Shown: in pieces, positions 9,033 to 22,375 of the stretch | Position numbering within the stretch: position 1 is the first letter of the stretch | Layout: each line of letters begins with the position of its first letter | From: Govania unica | GTDB lineage: Bacteria > Pseudomonadota > Alphaproteobacteria > Sphingomonadales > Govanellaceae | Length of the DNA: 64,000 bases | Reading direction: 5' to 3' | Assembly (NCBI RefSeq): GCF_027920805.1 | Contig: NZ_JANWOI010000002.1 | Span: forward strand, 434,001-498,000 | Position numbers and translations under genes: made by a program | The notes under the pieces: generated by a model | Seen by the model: only the letters and a program-made list of their open reading frames with translations | The model's database searches: none | Told to the model about the DNA's origin: nothing

Positions 9033-9542
9033 ATGGAAAATTTAGATTTAACTTATATAAGAGTAAATAAATTTAAGTTATTTATTTACATAATTATTTC
9101 ATTGTTATTTTCTTTTTTCTCAATATTTTTATCTATTAAAATATTTAATGGATATGAATTATCTGATATTTACATGAAGAAATTCTTTAAAATATTAAAT
9201 TTTTCAGATTTTTTTGGTTACTTCTTTATAGCATCGTCAACTCTATTTTTATTTTCTGCATTATTTTTAATTAGAAAAATTAGTCTGCCTGTGTGTGCAA
9301 TTTTGAATTCAAAAGGAATTTGGATTTACAATTTTAATGAAAATCACCCACTTTCTTGGGAGAAAATTACAGGTATTAAGAGTAGAGGTTTTTTTGGTTC
9401 AAAAATATGTTTAATAGTTGATTCTGATTTTAATGAAAAAGACTACGCACGAAAAAATCCAGTTATACCTATGATTTTCTCAGATATAAATCTAAATAAA
9501 ATGGAGAAAATAATTTTTTATTACATTAAAAAATATAAATAA
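9033..9542 (+). CDS. AT-rich two-helix membrane protein of unknown function
   Basis: A 169-residue protein rich in Lys, Ile, Phe and Asn. Two membrane segments lie at about 15-38 (LFIYIIISLLFSFFSIFLSI) and 62-82, followed by a soluble domain (about 83-169) with a predicted PH-like beta pattern: AILNSKGIWIYNF, LSWEKITGIKS, KICLIVDSD. The layout recalls STM3941-type proteins, but I cannot confirm the family. Base composition is far more AT-rich than its neighbours, which points to recent transfer. It sits between hlyD and the giant RTX gene, 39 bp before the latter, so it may be a secretion accessory or self-protection protein. Confidence 0.7.
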   Translation: MENLDLTYIRVNKFKLFIYIIISLLFSFFSIFLSIKIFNGYELSDIYMKKFFKILNFSDFFGYFFIASSTLFLFSALFLIRKISLPVCAILNSKGIWIYNFNENHPLSWEKITGIKSRGFFGSKICLIVDSDFNEKDYARKNPVIPMIFSDINLNKMEKIIFYYIKKYK

Positions 9543-9581
9543 AATTCTAGTGGTAATTAATAAAAATTTTAGGGTGCCATC

Positions 9582-12500
9582 ATGTCAATTGTTAATTTTA
9601 AGCCCGTAATGTTTGCTGATCCTTCTAAAACAGGATCGGCATATATTTTTGTTCCTTTTGAAGGAATCGGAGTTGATCTTTCATTTTATTTGGGTGGGAA
9701 TTCGCCTTCTATAGGGGACCGTCCCCTCACTAACGCTATTGGTGTTGTTTTTCAAGTTTCTGATGCTCAGTGGTCGTTTATAGATGGCGTTTCAAATGCT
9801 CAACATGGCACGATCCCAAGTTTTGTAAAAGTTGCTGGAAATTTGGGAACAGCTTATCAGGCTGGCATTGTTCTTGTTGACGCACATGAAGCTGCCAATT
9901 CTGGCGGGGACGTTAAACATGTATTATTAAATGGCGGCTTCTCCCTCATGGGTGGTGGTGGGGCTACGCTAGCCGGAGCTGAGTTTGGCGCAGTGATAGG
10001 GGCCCCCTTTGCAGCAGCCTCTGGGCCTGCTGCTCCTATTGTCGAGGGGGCTTTTGCCCTTGCAGGAGGACTTATTGGAGGGGGGATTTATGCATATTCT
10101 GGTCTTAGTCAGGTCTTGACCGACCTTGTGTTAGGCCCTTCAAAAAATGTACAGGTTGAATTTAATCTTGAGCGTGATTTATGGGGGTCTGTATTTAATA
10201 TTGGAACGTTACCAACACAACAAAAAATACAGGATGCTCTTGCCAGTCTTGAAGGATTGTCTCCCTCCGCTCTTACGGTAGGTTGGAGTACGACTGGGAA
10301 CTCTATCGAGACTTTTTCTTATAAAGGCGGATCAGTTGAATCTCAAACAACAGGTGGATTTAATAGTTATAGTAAAGCTTATTTTGACAGTGAAAATATA
10401 CCAATCATTGAAAATATAATAGTAACACCCGGAAGTAATAACAATTTTATAAAATTTAAATTGAAACCTGATTTTAATATAGGGACAGTTGATGTTGTAG
10501 ACGCACGATTAAATGATGAGTATTTGAATGATGATATGCGTCGCTCTCTTTTGGTGGCAATCAAGGCGGCGTTGCCTGATTTAAATCAGCAAGAGTTTAA
10601 AAATTTTTTTGATGACTATTCAGAATTTAAAGCATCCCTTGAAGATGGCATCGATGGTGCTCGCACTATTTCCGGAAGTGATGCAGACGGAAATTCCTAT
10701 TTGCTTACTGTCGATAAATACGGAAAGGTTAGAGCAAAGGCCCTTTTTGCAGACACAAATGTGACTGTCGAGAAGATTCAGGGTGATGTAACAATTAGGG
10801 AATCGTACAAAGATGGGACGAGAGAAAAAGTTGATGTGCTCATTGGCAGTACAGGTATCTCTTATGGTCAGATCGGCTCAATCTTTGGTTCAACTCTAGG
10901 ACGCCAGCTTGTTGGGAATGATCCTTTTGCACAAGTCGCGGCAGGGACATTTTTCGGAGCTCTAGGCCAAAATCTAGCTCAAATTGTCGGTTTCTCGGCA
11001 ATAGACAGTTATAGCTTTAATAAAGCACTTGATGAATCATTTTCTGACTTTGGCCAGGATTTGGGGCAGGCTGCACAAGGAGCTATTACGTCTTTCCTTG
11101 TTGGCCAGTTGCTTGCTGAGGTTGGTCTCGATGGCATCGCAGGTGAGGTACTCAATACATCCGCTGGCTTTGTCCTTTCTACGATGGCGAGTAACATCGC
11201 AGAGGGTGTCAATGCTTTTAAGGGACTTGAGTTTGTAAATTTCGCCAATGTTATTGGGTCTTATATTGGCTCAAAGCTGGCAGCGGAAATTATAACATTT
11301 GATACTCTTGGTGGTCAAATTGGTGCAGCGGTTGGTGGTGCGATAGGCGCATACGTACTTGGTCAATGGGGTGCCAAGTTTGGTATGATTTGGGGGCCCA
11401 TTGGGGCTGCGGTTGGAGCCTTTGTAGGCTTTATTGTTGGCGGACTTATTGGCTCCGTCTTTGGGGGCGCGCCACGTTCTGGTGCTGACGTCAGCTGGGA
11501 CGAAACGACGAAACAGTTCACTGTTACCAATATCTGGTCCAAAAAAGGCGGCTCGAAAGATGCGGCGAAAGGGATCGCGGAATCGGTAGCTGGTACATAT
11601 AATAATATTCTTAGTGCCGTGGGTGGAAAGTTAATTGCCCCGGACGAAGTGCAGGCCGGTAATTACGGCATGCGTAAGACTAAATATGTTTATAAGCCCA
11701 CGTCGACAAAAGATAGCGACGCTATCACCCATACTTTTGATATGGATGAAAATGGCGCCAAGAAACTGATTTCCTACGGTGTATATGAGGGTCTTTCCGA
11801 TATGATCGGACAGATCGCTGGTGGCGACATCTATGCTAAGCGCGCAATTGCCAAAACGATTTCAGAGGGTAATTTTGAAAACTCTCTCTTCTCGATTGAC
11901 ACCTTAATTGGCAATATCACCTCCGCACAAGACTATAGCCGGTATCTTGCAAACTCAACAGCTATCAATGCTTTGATCATCGCTGAACCAGATTCAGCTT
12001 TTGCTGCTGGTTGGATCATCACCATCGCTCAAGCCAATGAGTTGGGTCTTACTAAGCGTTCTGCAACTGACTGGACGGGGGGATTCTCTATCTGGTTGGA
12101 TCAACTTAAAGACGGCCAAATTAATGGTGACAGCCTGACAGCGGCGCAATTCTCTGCTGTTTTTGATTTCATAGAATATGCTCGCGAGTGGCAGGTTTTT
12201 GATAGCAAAAATTATCTTCTGGGTTCGATCGGGGATACGATTTCTTCGGCTGACAAAGATATCATTGCGGGCACATCGGGTAACGACACCATACGTGTGT
12301 CCAGTGATTTTCTAGATGCAACATCATCAGGTGGAATTAATGCCGGTATCACGCTTAACGGTGCTGCCTACAATGGAACCGCCCACAAGATTGGTATTGC
12401 AGCGGTAATCGATGGCGGTGCCGGTGATGACGTGATTGAGGGTGGTGACCTTGGCAATGATCTCTTCGGAGGTACCGGTAATGATATCCTTTATGGTGGC

Positions 12501-15500
12501 AAGCTCGACGACTGGATCTTCGGCGGTGACGGCAATGATACTTTGCATGCTGGTGGCGTCGATGCCAATGCCAAGGGTGGTGATGGCAACTATCTGAACG
12601 GCGGTGCGGGGAACGATATCCTTTATGGCCGTGAGGGGTCTGACTGGCTTGAGGGCGGAGTGGATGTCGATATCCTCTATGGCGGTGCTGGGGGAGATAT
12701 TCTTTCGGGCGGCGCGGGCGATGGCGATGAACTGTACGGCGGGGCGGGGAGCGATCAGTATCTCTTCCGCCTTGGTGACGGTGCGGATATTGCCTTTGAT
12801 GATCCGGGCAATGCGGGATCCGGGGATCCAATTTCCGCGCGCTTGGCTGCAATTGCAGCAGGTGTCGTAGCTCGTGATTGGTCAGCCACCAATATTTATT
12901 CCGAAAATGGCGCACCTAGCGGCGAAGACAGTGTGGTCTTTGGGGCAGGTATTGGACTTGGTGATATTCAGCTGCAACGCTCCCCGACCGTTGGAGGTGT
13001 GGATGGCCAGGATTTGATCGTCAAGATCAAGCAGAATAATGTTCTGACCTCTGACCAAGTGGTGCTGAAGGATTGGTTCAACAGCTATAAGAAAATCGAA
13101 TGGCTGGTCTTTGCCGATGGCCAGGCGATCCGCATTGCCGATTTTGTCTCCTTCACCGTCGGCACCGATGGCGATGATGTGATCATCGGTACGCAGGGCA
13201 ATGACTTTGCCATTGGCGGTGCTGGAAATGATCTGTTGTCATTGCTGCAGGGTGATGACGTCGGGCTCGGCGGCAAGGGCCAGGATGCCGTCTATGGCGG
13301 AGCCGGAGATGATCTGATCGTCGGTGGCGACGATGATGACAAGCTCATGGGTGGCAAGGGCTGGGACGTCATCACCGGCGATAGCGGAGATGATGATATC
13401 TATGGCGGAGCCGGCAATGATCTTGTGTCCGGCGGACGTGGGAATGACATGATCGTCGGCGGAGCTGGCAACGATGTATTCCGGATCAGCCGTGGCGATG
13501 GCCGCGATACGCTGATGGATGATTACACGGATACTTGGGAAATCGTCTGGCAGAACGCCTATGTAAATGGCTTTAGTCGTAATGAGACCGATAATACGAT
13601 CGGTCGTGGTGCTGATCTGATCTTTGATGGCACGAACTGGATCGGGTTTTTCGACTATGATGAAGAAACCCACACTCTGCGGCGCCATGTTCCGCCGAGC
13701 AGTGGTATCATGGCTGCAGATAACGGCACCAATGATGTGCTTGAATTCGGTTTGGGTATCGATATTCAGGATCTGATGCTGACACGGTCCGGCAATGATC
13801 TTTATGTCGGCATCTCCGAGGAGAACGCCACGGTTTCAAGCTTTGCATCACTTCCGGATAGAATCCGGTTACGGGATTGGTATGCGGTCACTCCGCAAAT
13901 CGAGAAATTCGTTTTTGTAGCAACGGGTGCGCTTGATACTGAAAACACCAAACTCGGTGCGGCGAATGCCGTTGCGACGGATGGGAATGATACCCTGACG
14001 GGCACGGGCGGGGCTGACTGGATCACTGGGAATGGTGGTGACGATGATATTTTTGGCGGTGACGGCAATGATATCCTGAATGGCAATGCCGGACGCGATA
14101 TCCTACGGGGGGGCGCAGGGGATGACGTCCTTTATGGCGGTGCTGGAGATGATCTGCTGATCGGCGGCGTTGGGACTGACACCCTTGTCGGCGGCGCAGG
14201 AAGCGATACGGCGTCTTATGAGGACACGGGATATTATCGGGTAGTCGTATATCTGAATGCTGCCCAATATAATGTCGGAATATTTGCGGCTGGGGATACG
14301 TACCATTCGATCGAAAATATCACGGGATCACCAACACATGACAAAATCGCAGGGGATGGTGCAGACAATGTCCTGACCGGGGGAGGGGGGGATGATGATG
14401 TCCTTGGCGGCCTTGGGGACGATACTTATGTCTGGAACATGGGTAACTCGCGTGATTACATTCGAGATGGAGCCTTCACGATTGAAGAGGTTGTGCATTC
14501 GAATGGTCAATTGGTTGATGGCTACACGAGTAATTGGGAATATCTCGAAACGATTGTGGAGTCTGGCGTAACCTATTATAGGTTCCGCCTGACAGTGAGC
14601 AGTAGCGATAATGTCATCGTCTATGATTACGACCAGTATAAATTTACGAGCTTTTTCCAGCAAAAACCTGAAATCTCATCCTGGAATACCAGTGGCTGGA
14701 AGGGCGGTTTCGCGCGCTCTGGTAATGATCAGCAAGTCACACGAGATAAATTCGATAGCACAATCAATGGTGGCGAAGATACCGTTGAATTTGGCCGGGG
14801 CATCAGCCTTTCTGAGCTGTATGGTTATTTCACCGGGCAGAATCTTTATCTCTGGACGCCTTTCGGCGATCTGTATCTTGTCAATCAGACAAATGTGAAT
14901 TTAGCAATTGAGTGGTTGCAGCTTGATGATGGACTCTCGGTCAGCCTTACGAATTTTAAATCGGTTTATTGGGGCCATACCGTTAATGGTACGAATGGCA
15001 AAGATGACCTGATCTTTGGGGATGCTAGCGCTGACACGCTCTCGGGACTGGGGGGCAATGATATTCTGTCAGGCAGTGGGGGCAATGATGCACTCTATGG
15101 TGGCGACGGCGACGATCATCTCGAAGGTGGGACGGGCGCTGATGTGCTCGATGGCGGTGCCGGGAATGACACCATTCGCTATGTGACGTCTGCTTCTGGT
15201 GTCACAGTCGATCTTACAACCCAAACAGCCTCTGGCGGTGATGCGACGGGCGACACCCTGGTCTCGATCGAAAACGTCGTCGGCTCGATTTATGGCAATG
15301 ATGTTCTGACCGGCAACGCCGGAGACAACCGCTTGTTTGGCCTTGATGGCAATGACACGCTGTCTGGGCTCGCCGGTGATGACGTGCTCGATGGCGGTGT
15401 GGGCAATGATCTGCTATATGGCGGTGCGGGTGAAGACAGCATCGCGGGCAGTGATGGCAATGATCAGGCCTGGGGTGGCGATGATAATGACATCATTGAC

Positions 15501-18500
15501 GGCGGGGAGGGAGATGACATCCTCCATGGTGATGCCGGGGATGACAGTCTGATCGGTGGTCTGGGCGCCGATACATTATATGGTGATGATGGCAAGGATC
15601 TCCTGGTCGGCGGGGATGGCAATGACACGCTTTCCGGCGGGGCGGGGGATGACCAACTGGTCGGTGGGGCTGGTGATGACAGCCTGTCCGGCGGTGCCGG
15701 GGATGACATCTATCTGTTTGATGCCAAATCCGGCACGGATACGGTGGTCGATGCTGAAGGCGTCAACAGTATCGCCTTTGACGGTTCGGTCGACTATCGC
15801 CAGATCTGGATGACCCGGGTCAACAACGACCTGCGCATCGGCGTCATCGGCGGCAATGCCACCATCACGGTACAGAACTATTATGCGGCGGGTAGCCCGA
15901 GCCGGATCAAGACGATCGCCACGACCACCCATGCGGTTTATCTGGCTTATGCCGAGCCGCTGATTACCCAGATGACCGGCGCACTGACCACGACACCGAC
16001 GGCCATGCCAACAGCCGTGACGACAGAACTGCCCAACTATTGGCATGCGGGCGGCAAGGCGGCGCCACGGGTCAGCGCCATCAGCATCACCATCGATGAG
16101 GATACGGCGTCTCCGCTGCAGGGCGTCGGTGCGATCGATCATGATGGGAACATCACCGGCTACGTACTCAAGACCGAACCCGCCCATGGCACGGTGACCC
16201 TGAACGCGACGACGGGGCAGTTTTCCTATGTTCCGGCTCTCAATTATTATGGCAGCGATGAGTTCTTCATCACGGTGACCGATGCGGACGGCCAATCGGT
16301 CGACGCCAAAGTGACCATGACCATTATTTCGGTCAATGATGCGCCGACCGATATCATCCTGACCGCGGCCGAGGCTTTTGATGGCATTCCCGAGAATACA
16401 CTGACGGGTGTCACCCTCGGGACACTGCAGGCCCTTGATGTGGATGATCCGCTTGAAGGTGACTTCTTCGGTCAGCACAGCTATACGGTGTCTGACGCAC
16501 GATTTGAGGTTGTCGGTGACAATACCCTACGCCTGCGCGTGGGCGAGAGCCTCGATTACGAGGCCGCGGCGACCATCGATGTGACGGTGACCGCGACCGA
16601 CCGCTATGGGCTCGGGCTTGCTTACGTCAAGACCTTCACCATCGCCATCAAGGATCTGATCGATGTCATCAATGGCACGGCTTTCGCCGACACATTGATC
16701 GGGGCTCAGGGTGTCGATCATATCTATGGGCTTGCCGGCAATGATGTGCTCGAGGGCAGGGCTGGTGATGACCTCCTTGATGGCGGGGATGGCGCTGACA
16801 TCCTGCACGGGGAGGAGGGTGCTGACACGCTCTTTGGTGGCAGCGGTGATGACAGCCTCTCTGGCGGAGACGGCAATGACATCCTCTGGGGCGGGGCGGG
16901 CCATGATGTCCTGGCCGGCGACAGCGGCAATGATGAGCTGCATGGTGGCGGCGAAAGCGATGTGCTGAGTGGCGGCAGCGGCAACAACAGCCTCTATGGC
17001 GATGAGGGCGACGATCTGTTCCTCGGCGGTGCCGGGGCGGACAGCTTCAATGGCGGGGCCGGGTCGGATACGGTCAGCTATGACGCGAGTACAGCTGCGG
17101 TTACAGTCTATCTCGATGGCAGCAGCAGTGCCACGGGAGACGCCGCCAATGACAGCTTGACGGCGATCGAGAATCTCCATGGCACAGCGTTCAACGACAT
17201 CCTGAGCGGGGACGCAGGCGACAACCGGCTGGAAGGCCTTGCAGGCGATGACACGCTGCATGGCCTGGGGGGGAATGATGTTCTCCTTGGCGGTGCCGGG
17301 GCCGATATCCTCTATGGTGACGCCGGGGACGATCAACTCGATGGGGGTGATGGCGACGATACGCTTTATGGCGGTGCGGATAATGACACGCTGCTCGGGG
17401 GTGCCGGGAATGACACGCTCTATGCCGGGGATGGTGACGATATCATCGATGGCGGCACCGGCAATGATACGCTCGACGGCGGACTCGGCAACGACACCTA
17501 TCTGATGCGGACCAGTTCGGGCGCCGATACCATCTGGAACTATGACCCGAGCGGCAATGACATCGACGTCATCGGCTATCAGGATATCAATTACAACGAC
17601 CTGTGGTTCGAACGGGTCGGCGATGACATGGTGATTACGGTCATCGGCAGTGCGACCGTGACCACCATCAAGAACTGGTATGTGATCTCGACCAGCAATG
17701 ATCGCGCCAATTACAAGATCGATTTTATCATCGCCGGCGAACGCTATACCAAGACCATCGATTCTGAATCTCTCGTCGATCTGATGGGCGTCCATGACAA
17801 GCCGGAGACCTTGACCGAGCGCGATACCCTGGAACAGGATACGAGCTATAAAAGCCAGCTTGAGACGCTCTGGACCGGCAATCAGGCGCCGGTGGTGACC
17901 GCCATCAGCAACCAACAGAAAGATGAGGATCAATCGCTGACGCTGACGGTCATGGCCACCGACGATATCACGCCGAACGCCGGGCTGACGGTTTCGATCG
18001 TACCGGTCAATCCGAGCGATCTGACCCAGGAAGACTGGAGCCTGGTCAAGACCGTCACCATCGGCGCGGCCGACAGCAATGGTGATCGTCAGGTCACCAT
18101 TCAACCGAAAGACCATGTCCATGGCACGGTGACCTTCCGGGTCCGCGCCGTCGATGCCGGCGGGATCTTCTCGTCAGACCAGATCTTCACCCTGACCATC
18201 AATGCCAAGGCCGACATGCCGACCATCACCCAGCTTGCGGCCGGAACCGGCAATGCGGCCACGGGTGTGGCCTTGCATATCCAGGCGAGCTTCCCGGATC
18301 AGGACGGCTCGGAGGTCCAGGAGATTGTCATCAGCAATCTGCCCTCGGGCCTCAGCCTCAATAAAGGCAGCTACAACGCGACCCTCGACGCCTGGGTGGT
18401 GGCGGCCAATCAGCTGTCGGGCCTGATGATCACCGGGCCAGCCAGCTGGTATCAGGATCTCAACCTCAGCGTCTATGCCCGAACCCGGGAACAGAGCAAC

Positions 18501-21500
18501 AATGACAGCGCTCAGACCACGGCCCAGTCGCTGACCGTGGTGATGAATGCAGCGCCGACGGATCTGGCACTGACGGCTTCGGTGTCGGAGTTCACCAGCA
18601 ATGAGGTCGTGGTTGGCACCGTCGGTTATACAGACCCAGACGGCGACACGAACATGAGCTTTACACTGCTCGATGATGCTGGCGGCCGCTTCAAGATGGA
18701 TGCCAATGGGGTTATCCGGGTCAAGAACGCAACCCTTATTGATTACGAAACCAACGCATCTCACCAGATCCAGGTCATGATCACCGATCCGGCGGGGCTT
18801 ACTTATTCAGAGACTCTGAGCATCAATATTGTGGATGAGAACGAGCGCCCGAGCTTCTCCGCCGCAAGCTATAGTTTCGCCAATGTGTCCGAGTTTGCTG
18901 CGGTGAACACGGTCGTCGGCAGTGTCAGTGCGACCGACCCGGATCTTGCAACGCAGCCGACCGGCGTCAAGAAGTACTATTTTGTTCATATCAACTCGTC
19001 AGTACAGGCGATTACGGTGGACGGCACCTATAGACTATCTCAAACGACGCGTGATGGCCGCTTCCAGATTAATCAGGAAACCGGACAAATCACCGTGGCC
19101 GGTGGATTGTCACAGAGTGACAATCAGAGTTTCAATTATACGGTTGTGGTCTGGGACGGCATGGCAAACGGCCGATTGGCGACAGCTACTATTAACCTTG
19201 CTGTGACGGACATCAATGAGGCTCCAACAATTGGCAATCAGACATTCAATATTGATGAGGGCGATTATGCGCCAGGGCCACAAAGTGGGTCTATTGCGAC
19301 ATTAGCCTTTGCAGATCCTGATGTTCTGACGGCCAATCGTAATCATAAGTTCACAATTGTGAGCGGGAATCCCAATAACTCTTTCCGGATAGATGATAAC
19401 GGAAAAATCTGGGCGGATATGATCCTGGATTATGAAAATCTGGCTCATCGGACCATCACACTTGGCGTGCAAGTGACGGATCAAGGCGGTACTGGATTGA
19501 GCTCATCTATCGCGACGGTGACAATCAATCTCAGAAATGTAAATGAAGCGCCTAAACCCTACGTGAGTGGTTTGCCGAACAGTCCAACCTCGACATATAC
19601 ACTGCAGTCCATGGTTATGGGTTCGAATATAAATATTCCGGCACAGGTGGACATTCTTCCAGGAGATCCAGACAATAACGGTCCCTTTGTCTATACCGTT
19701 CATAATCAGGTAGGGGGAAATGTATCAATAAACCAGAATGGCCATTTGGTCGTATATGGCGCCTCGACTTTCTCCGTTAGGGTCACGGATGCTTCTGGGT
19801 TGCAGGGCGTTATTTATTTTGCGGTCGAGCATAGTATCGTTCCGGAATGGCCCATTGTCTTTGACTTGGATAATGACGGCCTGGAACTGATCTCTGTGGC
19901 GGCCTCCACGGTGACGTTTGACATGAACAATGATGGCACCCCCGATCGCACTGGTTGGGTTGCGGCGGACGATGGATTCCTCGTTCTCGATCGCAACGGC
20001 GATGGCATTGTGACCGATGTATCTGAATTTTCCTTTGTTGCGGATGTTGTTGGGGCCCGGTCTGACCTCGAAGGTCTTCGTGCTTTTGATAGCAACGGTG
20101 ACAACATGCTTGATGTAGAAGACGCACGCTTCGGTGATTTCCACGTCTGGCGGGATCTTAATCAGAACGGAGTGAGTGATGCGGGTGAGCTCATGACCCT
20201 GACCGATGCCGGGATCGCGGCTATCAATCTGACATTGACGACGACGGGAGCTGGTCTGGGAAATATCGAAGATAATGTAATCTATGGCACGGCTGATTAC
20301 ATCCGTACCGATGCCACCATCGGCACGGTTGGGGATGTGATGCTCGCTTATGTTCCAACGCCGCCTCCTGCGCCTAAAGAAGAGGACATAACGCTCGCTC
20401 TTCCCATCGTCTTCGATATGGATGGCAATGGTCTCGATATCGCGGCGATCTCCGCGTCGAGAACCTATTTCGACATGGACGGCGACGGCGACCGCGATCG
20501 CACCAGCTGGACCAAGGGCGAGGATGGCATCCTGGCACTTGACCGCGACGGCAATGGCAAGATCGAGGGCATCTCGGAAATCTCCTTTGTCAAGGACAAG
20601 GAGGGCGCGAAGACCGACCTTGAAGGCCTGGCCGCGTTCGACAGCAATGGCGACGGCAAGCTCTCGGCCCTTGATGATCGCTTTGGCGAATTCCGGATCT
20701 GGCAGGATCGCAATCAGGACGGCATCAGCCAGGCGGGTGAGCTGCGGACCTTGGCTGAGGCGGAGATCGTGGATATTGCCCTCAGCAATGCCACGCCAAG
20801 CAACGGTCGGAGCGATATCGGCAACAGCAAGATCTTTGCCACCACGCGCTATACCCGTTTCAACGGCACCCAAGGTGACGTGGGCGACATCGGTTTTGAA
20901 TTCAAGGCCGATCTCAATGCGGCCGAGCCGTTGAATTTCGACGCCAAAATGAAAAAGTATCGCCTCGTGACCCAGGGCGGGGAGCTGTTCATTCGCCGCA
21001 CCAATACCATGGGGGTCTATGATCCCCTGGCCGGCTTGATCCGGGACGGGGCGCCGCTCACCTTCAAGAACGGCACGGTGACCTATGCGGCGCCGATCAT
21101 TCTCGATCTTGACGGTGACGGCGTCGAGATGAAGAAGGCCTCGAAATCCAAAGCCCGCTTCGATATGAACGGCGACGGCGTAGCCGACGATACCGGCTGG
21201 CTCGGCAAGGGGGACGGGTTCCTCGCCCTCGACCGCAACGGCGACGGCATCATCAATGATATCGGGGAGATTTCCTTCCTCAATGACAAGCTCGGGGCGA
21301 CCAGCGATCTCGATGGGCTCTCGGCCTTTGACAGCAACAAGAACGGCAAGCTCGATATCGGCGACACCCGGTTCGCCGAGTTCCGGGTCTGGAAGGATGC
21401 CAATGACAATGGCGTGACCGATGCCGGTGAGCTGAAGTCGCTGACCGACGCCGGGATTGCCAGCATCGGTCTCGCCTCCCATGCCGTGAACCAGGAATGG

Positions 21501-21755
21501 AAGGTCGGCAGCAATATCGTTGTCGGCACCGCAAGCTTCGAACGGGCCGATGGCTCCACCGGGACGGCGGGGGATGTGATGCTGGCCTATAAGGCGGCGT
21601 CCCGGCCGCCCGTGACCACGGATGCCAGGCTCAACCAGCTGATCCAGGCCATGGCCAGCTTCGGCGCGGAGGGCGACGGCGGGCTCTCAGCCCAACGTGT
21701 CCTGCTGGAGGAGCGGGCGGCGCAACTGGCGGCCAGCAGCCTGCATCAGTTCTGA
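9582..21755 (+). CDS. Giant RTX protein, type I secretion substrate (4057 residues)
   Basis: A 4057-residue secreted calcium-binding protein. Residues 1-880 contain long Gly/Ala-rich hydrophobic stretches (about 120-180 and 430-690, e.g. [17 protein letters not shown]) that could insert in membranes. Blocks of GGxGxDxLxGG nonapeptides lie at about 890-1060, 1190-1300, 1465-1545, 1805-2045 and 2365-2640. Cadherin/VCBS-like beta domains fill 2165-2360 and 2765-3330. Three copies of a roughly 165-residue Asp-rich module ([13 protein letters not shown] type) follow at 3425-4000. The last 60 residues are an uncleaved C-terminal secretion signal. A neighbouring HlyC homologue suggests acylation, hence a toxin rather than a pure adhesin. 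The 5' part is more AT-rich than the 3' part. Confidence 0.93.
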   Translation: MSIVNFKPVMFADPSKTGSAYIFVPFEGIGVDLSFYLGGNSPSIGDRPLTNAIGVVFQVSDAQWSFIDGVSNAQHGTIPSFVKVAGNLGTAYQAGIVLVDAHEAANSGGDVKHVLLNGGFSLMGGGGATLAGAEFGAVIGAPFAAASGPAAPIVEGAFALAGGLIGGGIYAYSGLSQVLTDLVLGPSKNVQVEFNLERDLWGSVFNIGTLPTQQKIQDALASLEGLSPSALTVGWSTTGNSIETFSYKGGSVESQTTGGFNSYSKAYFDSENIPIIENIIVTPGSNNNFIKFKLKPDFNIGTVDVVDARLNDEYLNDDMRRSLLVAIKAALPDLNQQEFKNFFDDYSEFKASLEDGIDGARTISGSDADGNSYLLTVDKYGKVRAKALFADTNVTVEKIQGDVTIRESYKDGTREKVDVLIGSTGISYGQIGSIFGSTLGRQLVGNDPFAQVAAGTFFGALGQNLAQIVGFSAIDSYSFNKALDESFSDFGQDLGQAAQGAITSFLVGQLLAEVGLDGIAGEVLNTSAGFVLSTMASNIAEGVNAFKGLEFVNFANVIGSYIGSKLAAEIITFDTLGGQIGAAVGGAIGAYVLGQWGAKFGMIWGPIGAAVGAFVGFIVGGLIGSVFGGAPRSGADVSWDETTKQFTVTNIWSKKGGSKDAAKGIAESVAGTYNNILSAVGGKLIAPDEVQAGNYGMRKTKYVYKPTSTKDSDAITHTFDMDENGAKKLISYGVYEGLSDMIGQIAGGDIYAKRAIAKTISEGNFENSLFSIDTLIGNITSAQDYSRYLANSTAINALIIAEPDSAFAAGWIITIAQANELGLTKRSATDWTGGFSIWLDQLKDGQINGDSLTAAQFSAVFDFIEYAREWQVFDSKNYLLGSIGDTISSADKDIIAGTSGNDTIRVSSDFLDATSSGGINAGITLNGAAYNGTAHKIGIAAVIDGGAGDDVIEGGDLGNDLFGGTGNDILYGGKLDDWIFGGDGNDTLHAGGVDANAKGGDGNYLNGGAGNDILYGREGSDWLEGGVDVDILYGGAGGDILSGGAGDGDELYGGAGSDQYLFRLGDGADIAFDDPGNAGSGDPISARLAAIAAGVVARDWSATNIYSENGAPSGEDSVVFGAGIGLGDIQLQRSPTVGGVDGQDLIVKIKQNNVLTSDQVVLKDWFNSYKKIEWLVFADGQAIRIADFVSFTVGTDGDDVIIGTQGNDFAIGGAGNDLLSLLQGDDVGLGGKGQDAVYGGAGDDLIVGGDDDDKLMGGKGWDVITGDSGDDDIYGGAGNDLVSGGRGNDMIVGGAGNDVFRISRGDGRDTLMDDYTDTWEIVWQNAYVNGFSRNETDNTIGRGADLIFDGTNWIGFFDYDEETHTLRRHVPPSSGIMAADNGTNDVLEFGLGIDIQDLMLTRSGNDLYVGISEENATVSSFASLPDRIRLRDWYAVTPQIEKFVFVATGALDTENTKLGAANAVATDGNDTLTGTGGADWITGNGGDDDIFGGDGNDILNGNAGRDILRGGAGDDVLYGGAGDDLLIGGVGTDTLVGGAGSDTASYEDTGYYRVVVYLNAAQYNVGIFAAGDTYHSIENITGSPTHDKIAGDGADNVLTGGGGDDDVLGGLGDDTYVWNMGNSRDYIRDGAFTIEEVVHSNGQLVDGYTSNWEYLETIVESGVTYYRFRLTVSSSDNVIVYDYDQYKFTSFFQQKPEISSWNTSGWKGGFARSGNDQQVTRDKFDSTINGGEDTVEFGRGISLSELYGYFTGQNLYLWTPFGDLYLVNQTNVNLAIEWLQLDDGLSVSLTNFKSVYWGHTVNGTNGKDDLIFGDASADTLSGLGGNDILSGSGGNDALYGGDGDDHLEGGTGADVLDGGAGNDTIRYVTSASGVTVDLTTQTASGGDATGDTLVSIENVVGSIYGNDVLTGNAGDNRLFGLDGNDTLSGLAGDDVLDGGVGNDLLYGGAGEDSIAGSDGNDQAWGGDDNDIIDGGEGDDILHGDAGDDSLIGGLGADTLYGDDGKDLLVGGDGNDTLSGGAGDDQLVGGAGDDSLSGGAGDDIYLFDAKSGTDTVVDAEGVNSIAFDGSVDYRQIWMTRVNNDLRIGVIGGNATITVQNYYAAGSPSRIKTIATTTHAVYLAYAEPLITQMTGALTTTPTAMPTAVTTELPNYWHAGGKAAPRVSAISITIDEDTASPLQGVGAIDHDGNITGYVLKTEPAHGTVTLNATTGQFSYVPALNYYGSDEFFITVTDADGQSVDAKVTMTIISVNDAPTDIILTAAEAFDGIPENTLTGVTLGTLQALDVDDPLEGDFFGQHSYTVSDARFEVVGDNTLRLRVGESLDYEAAATIDVTVTATDRYGLGLAYVKTFTIAIKDLIDVINGTAFADTLIGAQGVDHIYGLAGNDVLEGRAGDDLLDGGDGADILHGEEGADTLFGGSGDDSLSGGDGNDILWGGAGHDVLAGDSGNDELHGGGESDVLSGGSGNNSLYGDEGDDLFLGGAGADSFNGGAGSDTVSYDASTAAVTVYLDGSSSATGDAANDSLTAIENLHGTAFNDILSGDAGDNRLEGLAGDDTLHGLGGNDVLLGGAGADILYGDAGDDQLDGGDGDDTLYGGADNDTLLGGAGNDTLYAGDGDDIIDGGTGNDTLDGGLGNDTYLMRTSSGADTIWNYDPSGNDIDVIGYQDINYNDLWFERVGDDMVITVIGSATVTTIKNWYVISTSNDRANYKIDFIIAGERYTKTIDSESLVDLMGVHDKPETLTERDTLEQDTSYKSQLETLWTGNQAPVVTAISNQQKDEDQSLTLTVMATDDITPNAGLTVSIVPVNPSDLTQEDWSLVKTVTIGAADSNGDRQVTIQPKDHVHGTVTFRVRAVDAGGIFSSDQIFTLTINAKADMPTITQLAAGTGNAATGVALHIQASFPDQDGSEVQEIVISNLPSGLSLNKGSYNATLDAWVVAANQLSGLMITGPASWYQDLNLSVYARTREQSNNDSAQTTAQSLTVVMNAAPTDLALTASVSEFTSNEVVVGTVGYTDPDGDTNMSFTLLDDAGGRFKMDANGVIRVKNATLIDYETNASHQIQVMITDPAGLTYSETLSINIVDENERPSFSAASYSFANVSEFAAVNTVVGSVSATDPDLATQPTGVKKYYFVHINSSVQAITVDGTYRLSQTTRDGRFQINQETGQITVAGGLSQSDNQSFNYTVVVWDGMANGRLATATINLAVTDINEAPTIGNQTFNIDEGDYAPGPQSGSIATLAFADPDVLTANRNHKFTIVSGNPNNSFRIDDNGKIWADMILDYENLAHRTITLGVQVTDQGGTGLSSSIATVTINLRNVNEAPKPYVSGLPNSPTSTYTLQSMVMGSNINIPAQVDILPGDPDNNGPFVYTVHNQVGGNVSINQNGHLVVYGASTFSVRVTDASGLQGVIYFAVEHSIVPEWPIVFDLDNDGLELISVAASTVTFDMNNDGTPDRTGWVAADDGFLVLDRNGDGIVTDVSEFSFVADVVGARSDLEGLRAFDSNGDNMLDVEDARFGDFHVWRDLNQNGVSDAGELMTLTDAGIAAINLTLTTTGAGLGNIEDNVIYGTADYIRTDATIGTVGDVMLAYVPTPPPAPKEEDITLALPIVFDMDGNGLDIAAISASRTYFDMDGDGDRDRTSWTKGEDGILALDRDGNGKIEGISEISFVKDKEGAKTDLEGLAAFDSNGDGKLSALDDRFGEFRIWQDRNQDGISQAGELRTLAEAEIVDIALSNATPSNGRSDIGNSKIFATTRYTRFNGTQGDVGDIGFEFKADLNAAEPLNFDAKMKKYRLVTQGGELFIRRTNTMGVYDPLAGLIRDGAPLTFKNGTVTYAAPIILDLDGDGVEMKKASKSKARFDMNGDGVADDTGWLGKGDGFLALDRNGDGIINDIGEISFLNDKLGATSDLDGLSAFDSNKNGKLDIGDTRFAEFRVWKDANDNGVTDAGELKSLTDAGIASIGLASHAVNQEWKVGSNIVVGTASFERADGSTGTAGDVMLAYKAASRPPVTTDARLNQLIQAMASFGAEGDGGLSAQRVLLEERAAQLAASSLHQF
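19855..21590 (+). repeat. Three tandem Asp-rich calcium modules in the RTX protein
   Basis: Three related segments start near 19855, 20405 and 21095. Each has the order DxDxDG(L/V)E, FDMNxDGxxD, FLxLDRNGDG, FDSNxDxxLD and (F/V)WxDxNxxGxxDAGEL. These are EF-hand-like calcium loops, repeated immediately before the secretion signal. They are distinct from the nonapeptide RTX blocks upstream. Confidence 0.8.
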
Positions 21756-21854
21756 TCAAGGACGGGGCTCCCGGGCGAGATGCCAGGGGCCCTTTCCCCC
21801 TGCCGCCCGGCATGCCAGAATGCTCACAATCGTTTAGCTAAAGGATGGATCCTC

Positions 21855-22367
21855 GTGACCGCAAACAACCCCACTGTCAGCCATGTGTTTGGTGAACTGA
21901 CCTGGCTTCTGACCCAGTCTCCGCTACACCGTCATCTGAAACTCGCCGATCTTGAATGGCTGATCATGCCGCCGCTGCTGCATCGCCAGTTCTATGTGTT
22001 CCGCGACGGCGACAAAACCATCGGCGTGGCGCTCTGGGCCAAACTCTCCGACGCGGCTCAGGACAAGCTCAACAAGCCGCTGCTTGAGGCGGAAAATCGC
22101 CTGACGCCCGACGATTGGGTCTCGGGCGAAAATGTCTGGCTGATTGATCTCGTGGCCCCCTTCGCCACGCCCGAAAACCGCCATCGCGAAATCATGGTCG
22201 CCGACCTCATCTCTGGCCCCCTCAAGGGCCAGCAGTTCCGTCTGCATAAAACCGATCCGCAGACCGGCAAGCGCGAGGTGGTGACGGTCGAGGCTGATGC
22301 TGGCGAAAAATTGAAGGCGGTGATCGAGAAGGCCGCCGCCGGGTTGAAAGACGACAAGGTCCATTGA
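21855..22367 (+). CDS. HlyC-family toxin-activating lysine acyltransferase
   Basis: A 170-residue protein, exactly the usual HlyC length. The family uses acyl-ACP to acylate internal lysines of RTX toxins in the cytosol before export. Visible features are the opening FGELTWLLTQSPLHRHLKLAD, with the catalytic-type His in SPLHRH, WLIMPPLLHRQFYVFRDGDKTIGVALWA, the segment WVSGENVWLIDLVAPF with the conserved Asp, and GPLKGQQFR near the end. GTG 21855 has AAGGA about nine bases upstream and matches the family start; longer in-frame extensions do not. It lies 100 bp after the RTX gene; classical hly operons place C first. Confidence 0.9.
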   Translation: MTANNPTVSHVFGELTWLLTQSPLHRHLKLADLEWLIMPPLLHRQFYVFRDGDKTIGVALWAKLSDAAQDKLNKPLLEAENRLTPDDWVSGENVWLIDLVAPFATPENRHREIMVADLISGPLKGQQFRLHKTDPQTGKREVVTVEADAGEKLKAVIEKAAAGLKDDKVH

Positions 22368-22375
22368 GGGGCAGT

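Noticed and set aside
12400-17500. Regular short repeats that might suggest a CRISPR or satellite array
   Set aside because: The repeats keep the reading frame and encode GGxGxDxLxGG nonapeptides with variable third bases, so they are protein-level RTX repeats.
19725-21482. Long minus-strand open frame (585 codons) opposite the RTX 3' end
   Set aside because: It arises from the repetitive Asp/Gly codons of the calcium modules and has no start context or recognisable domain.
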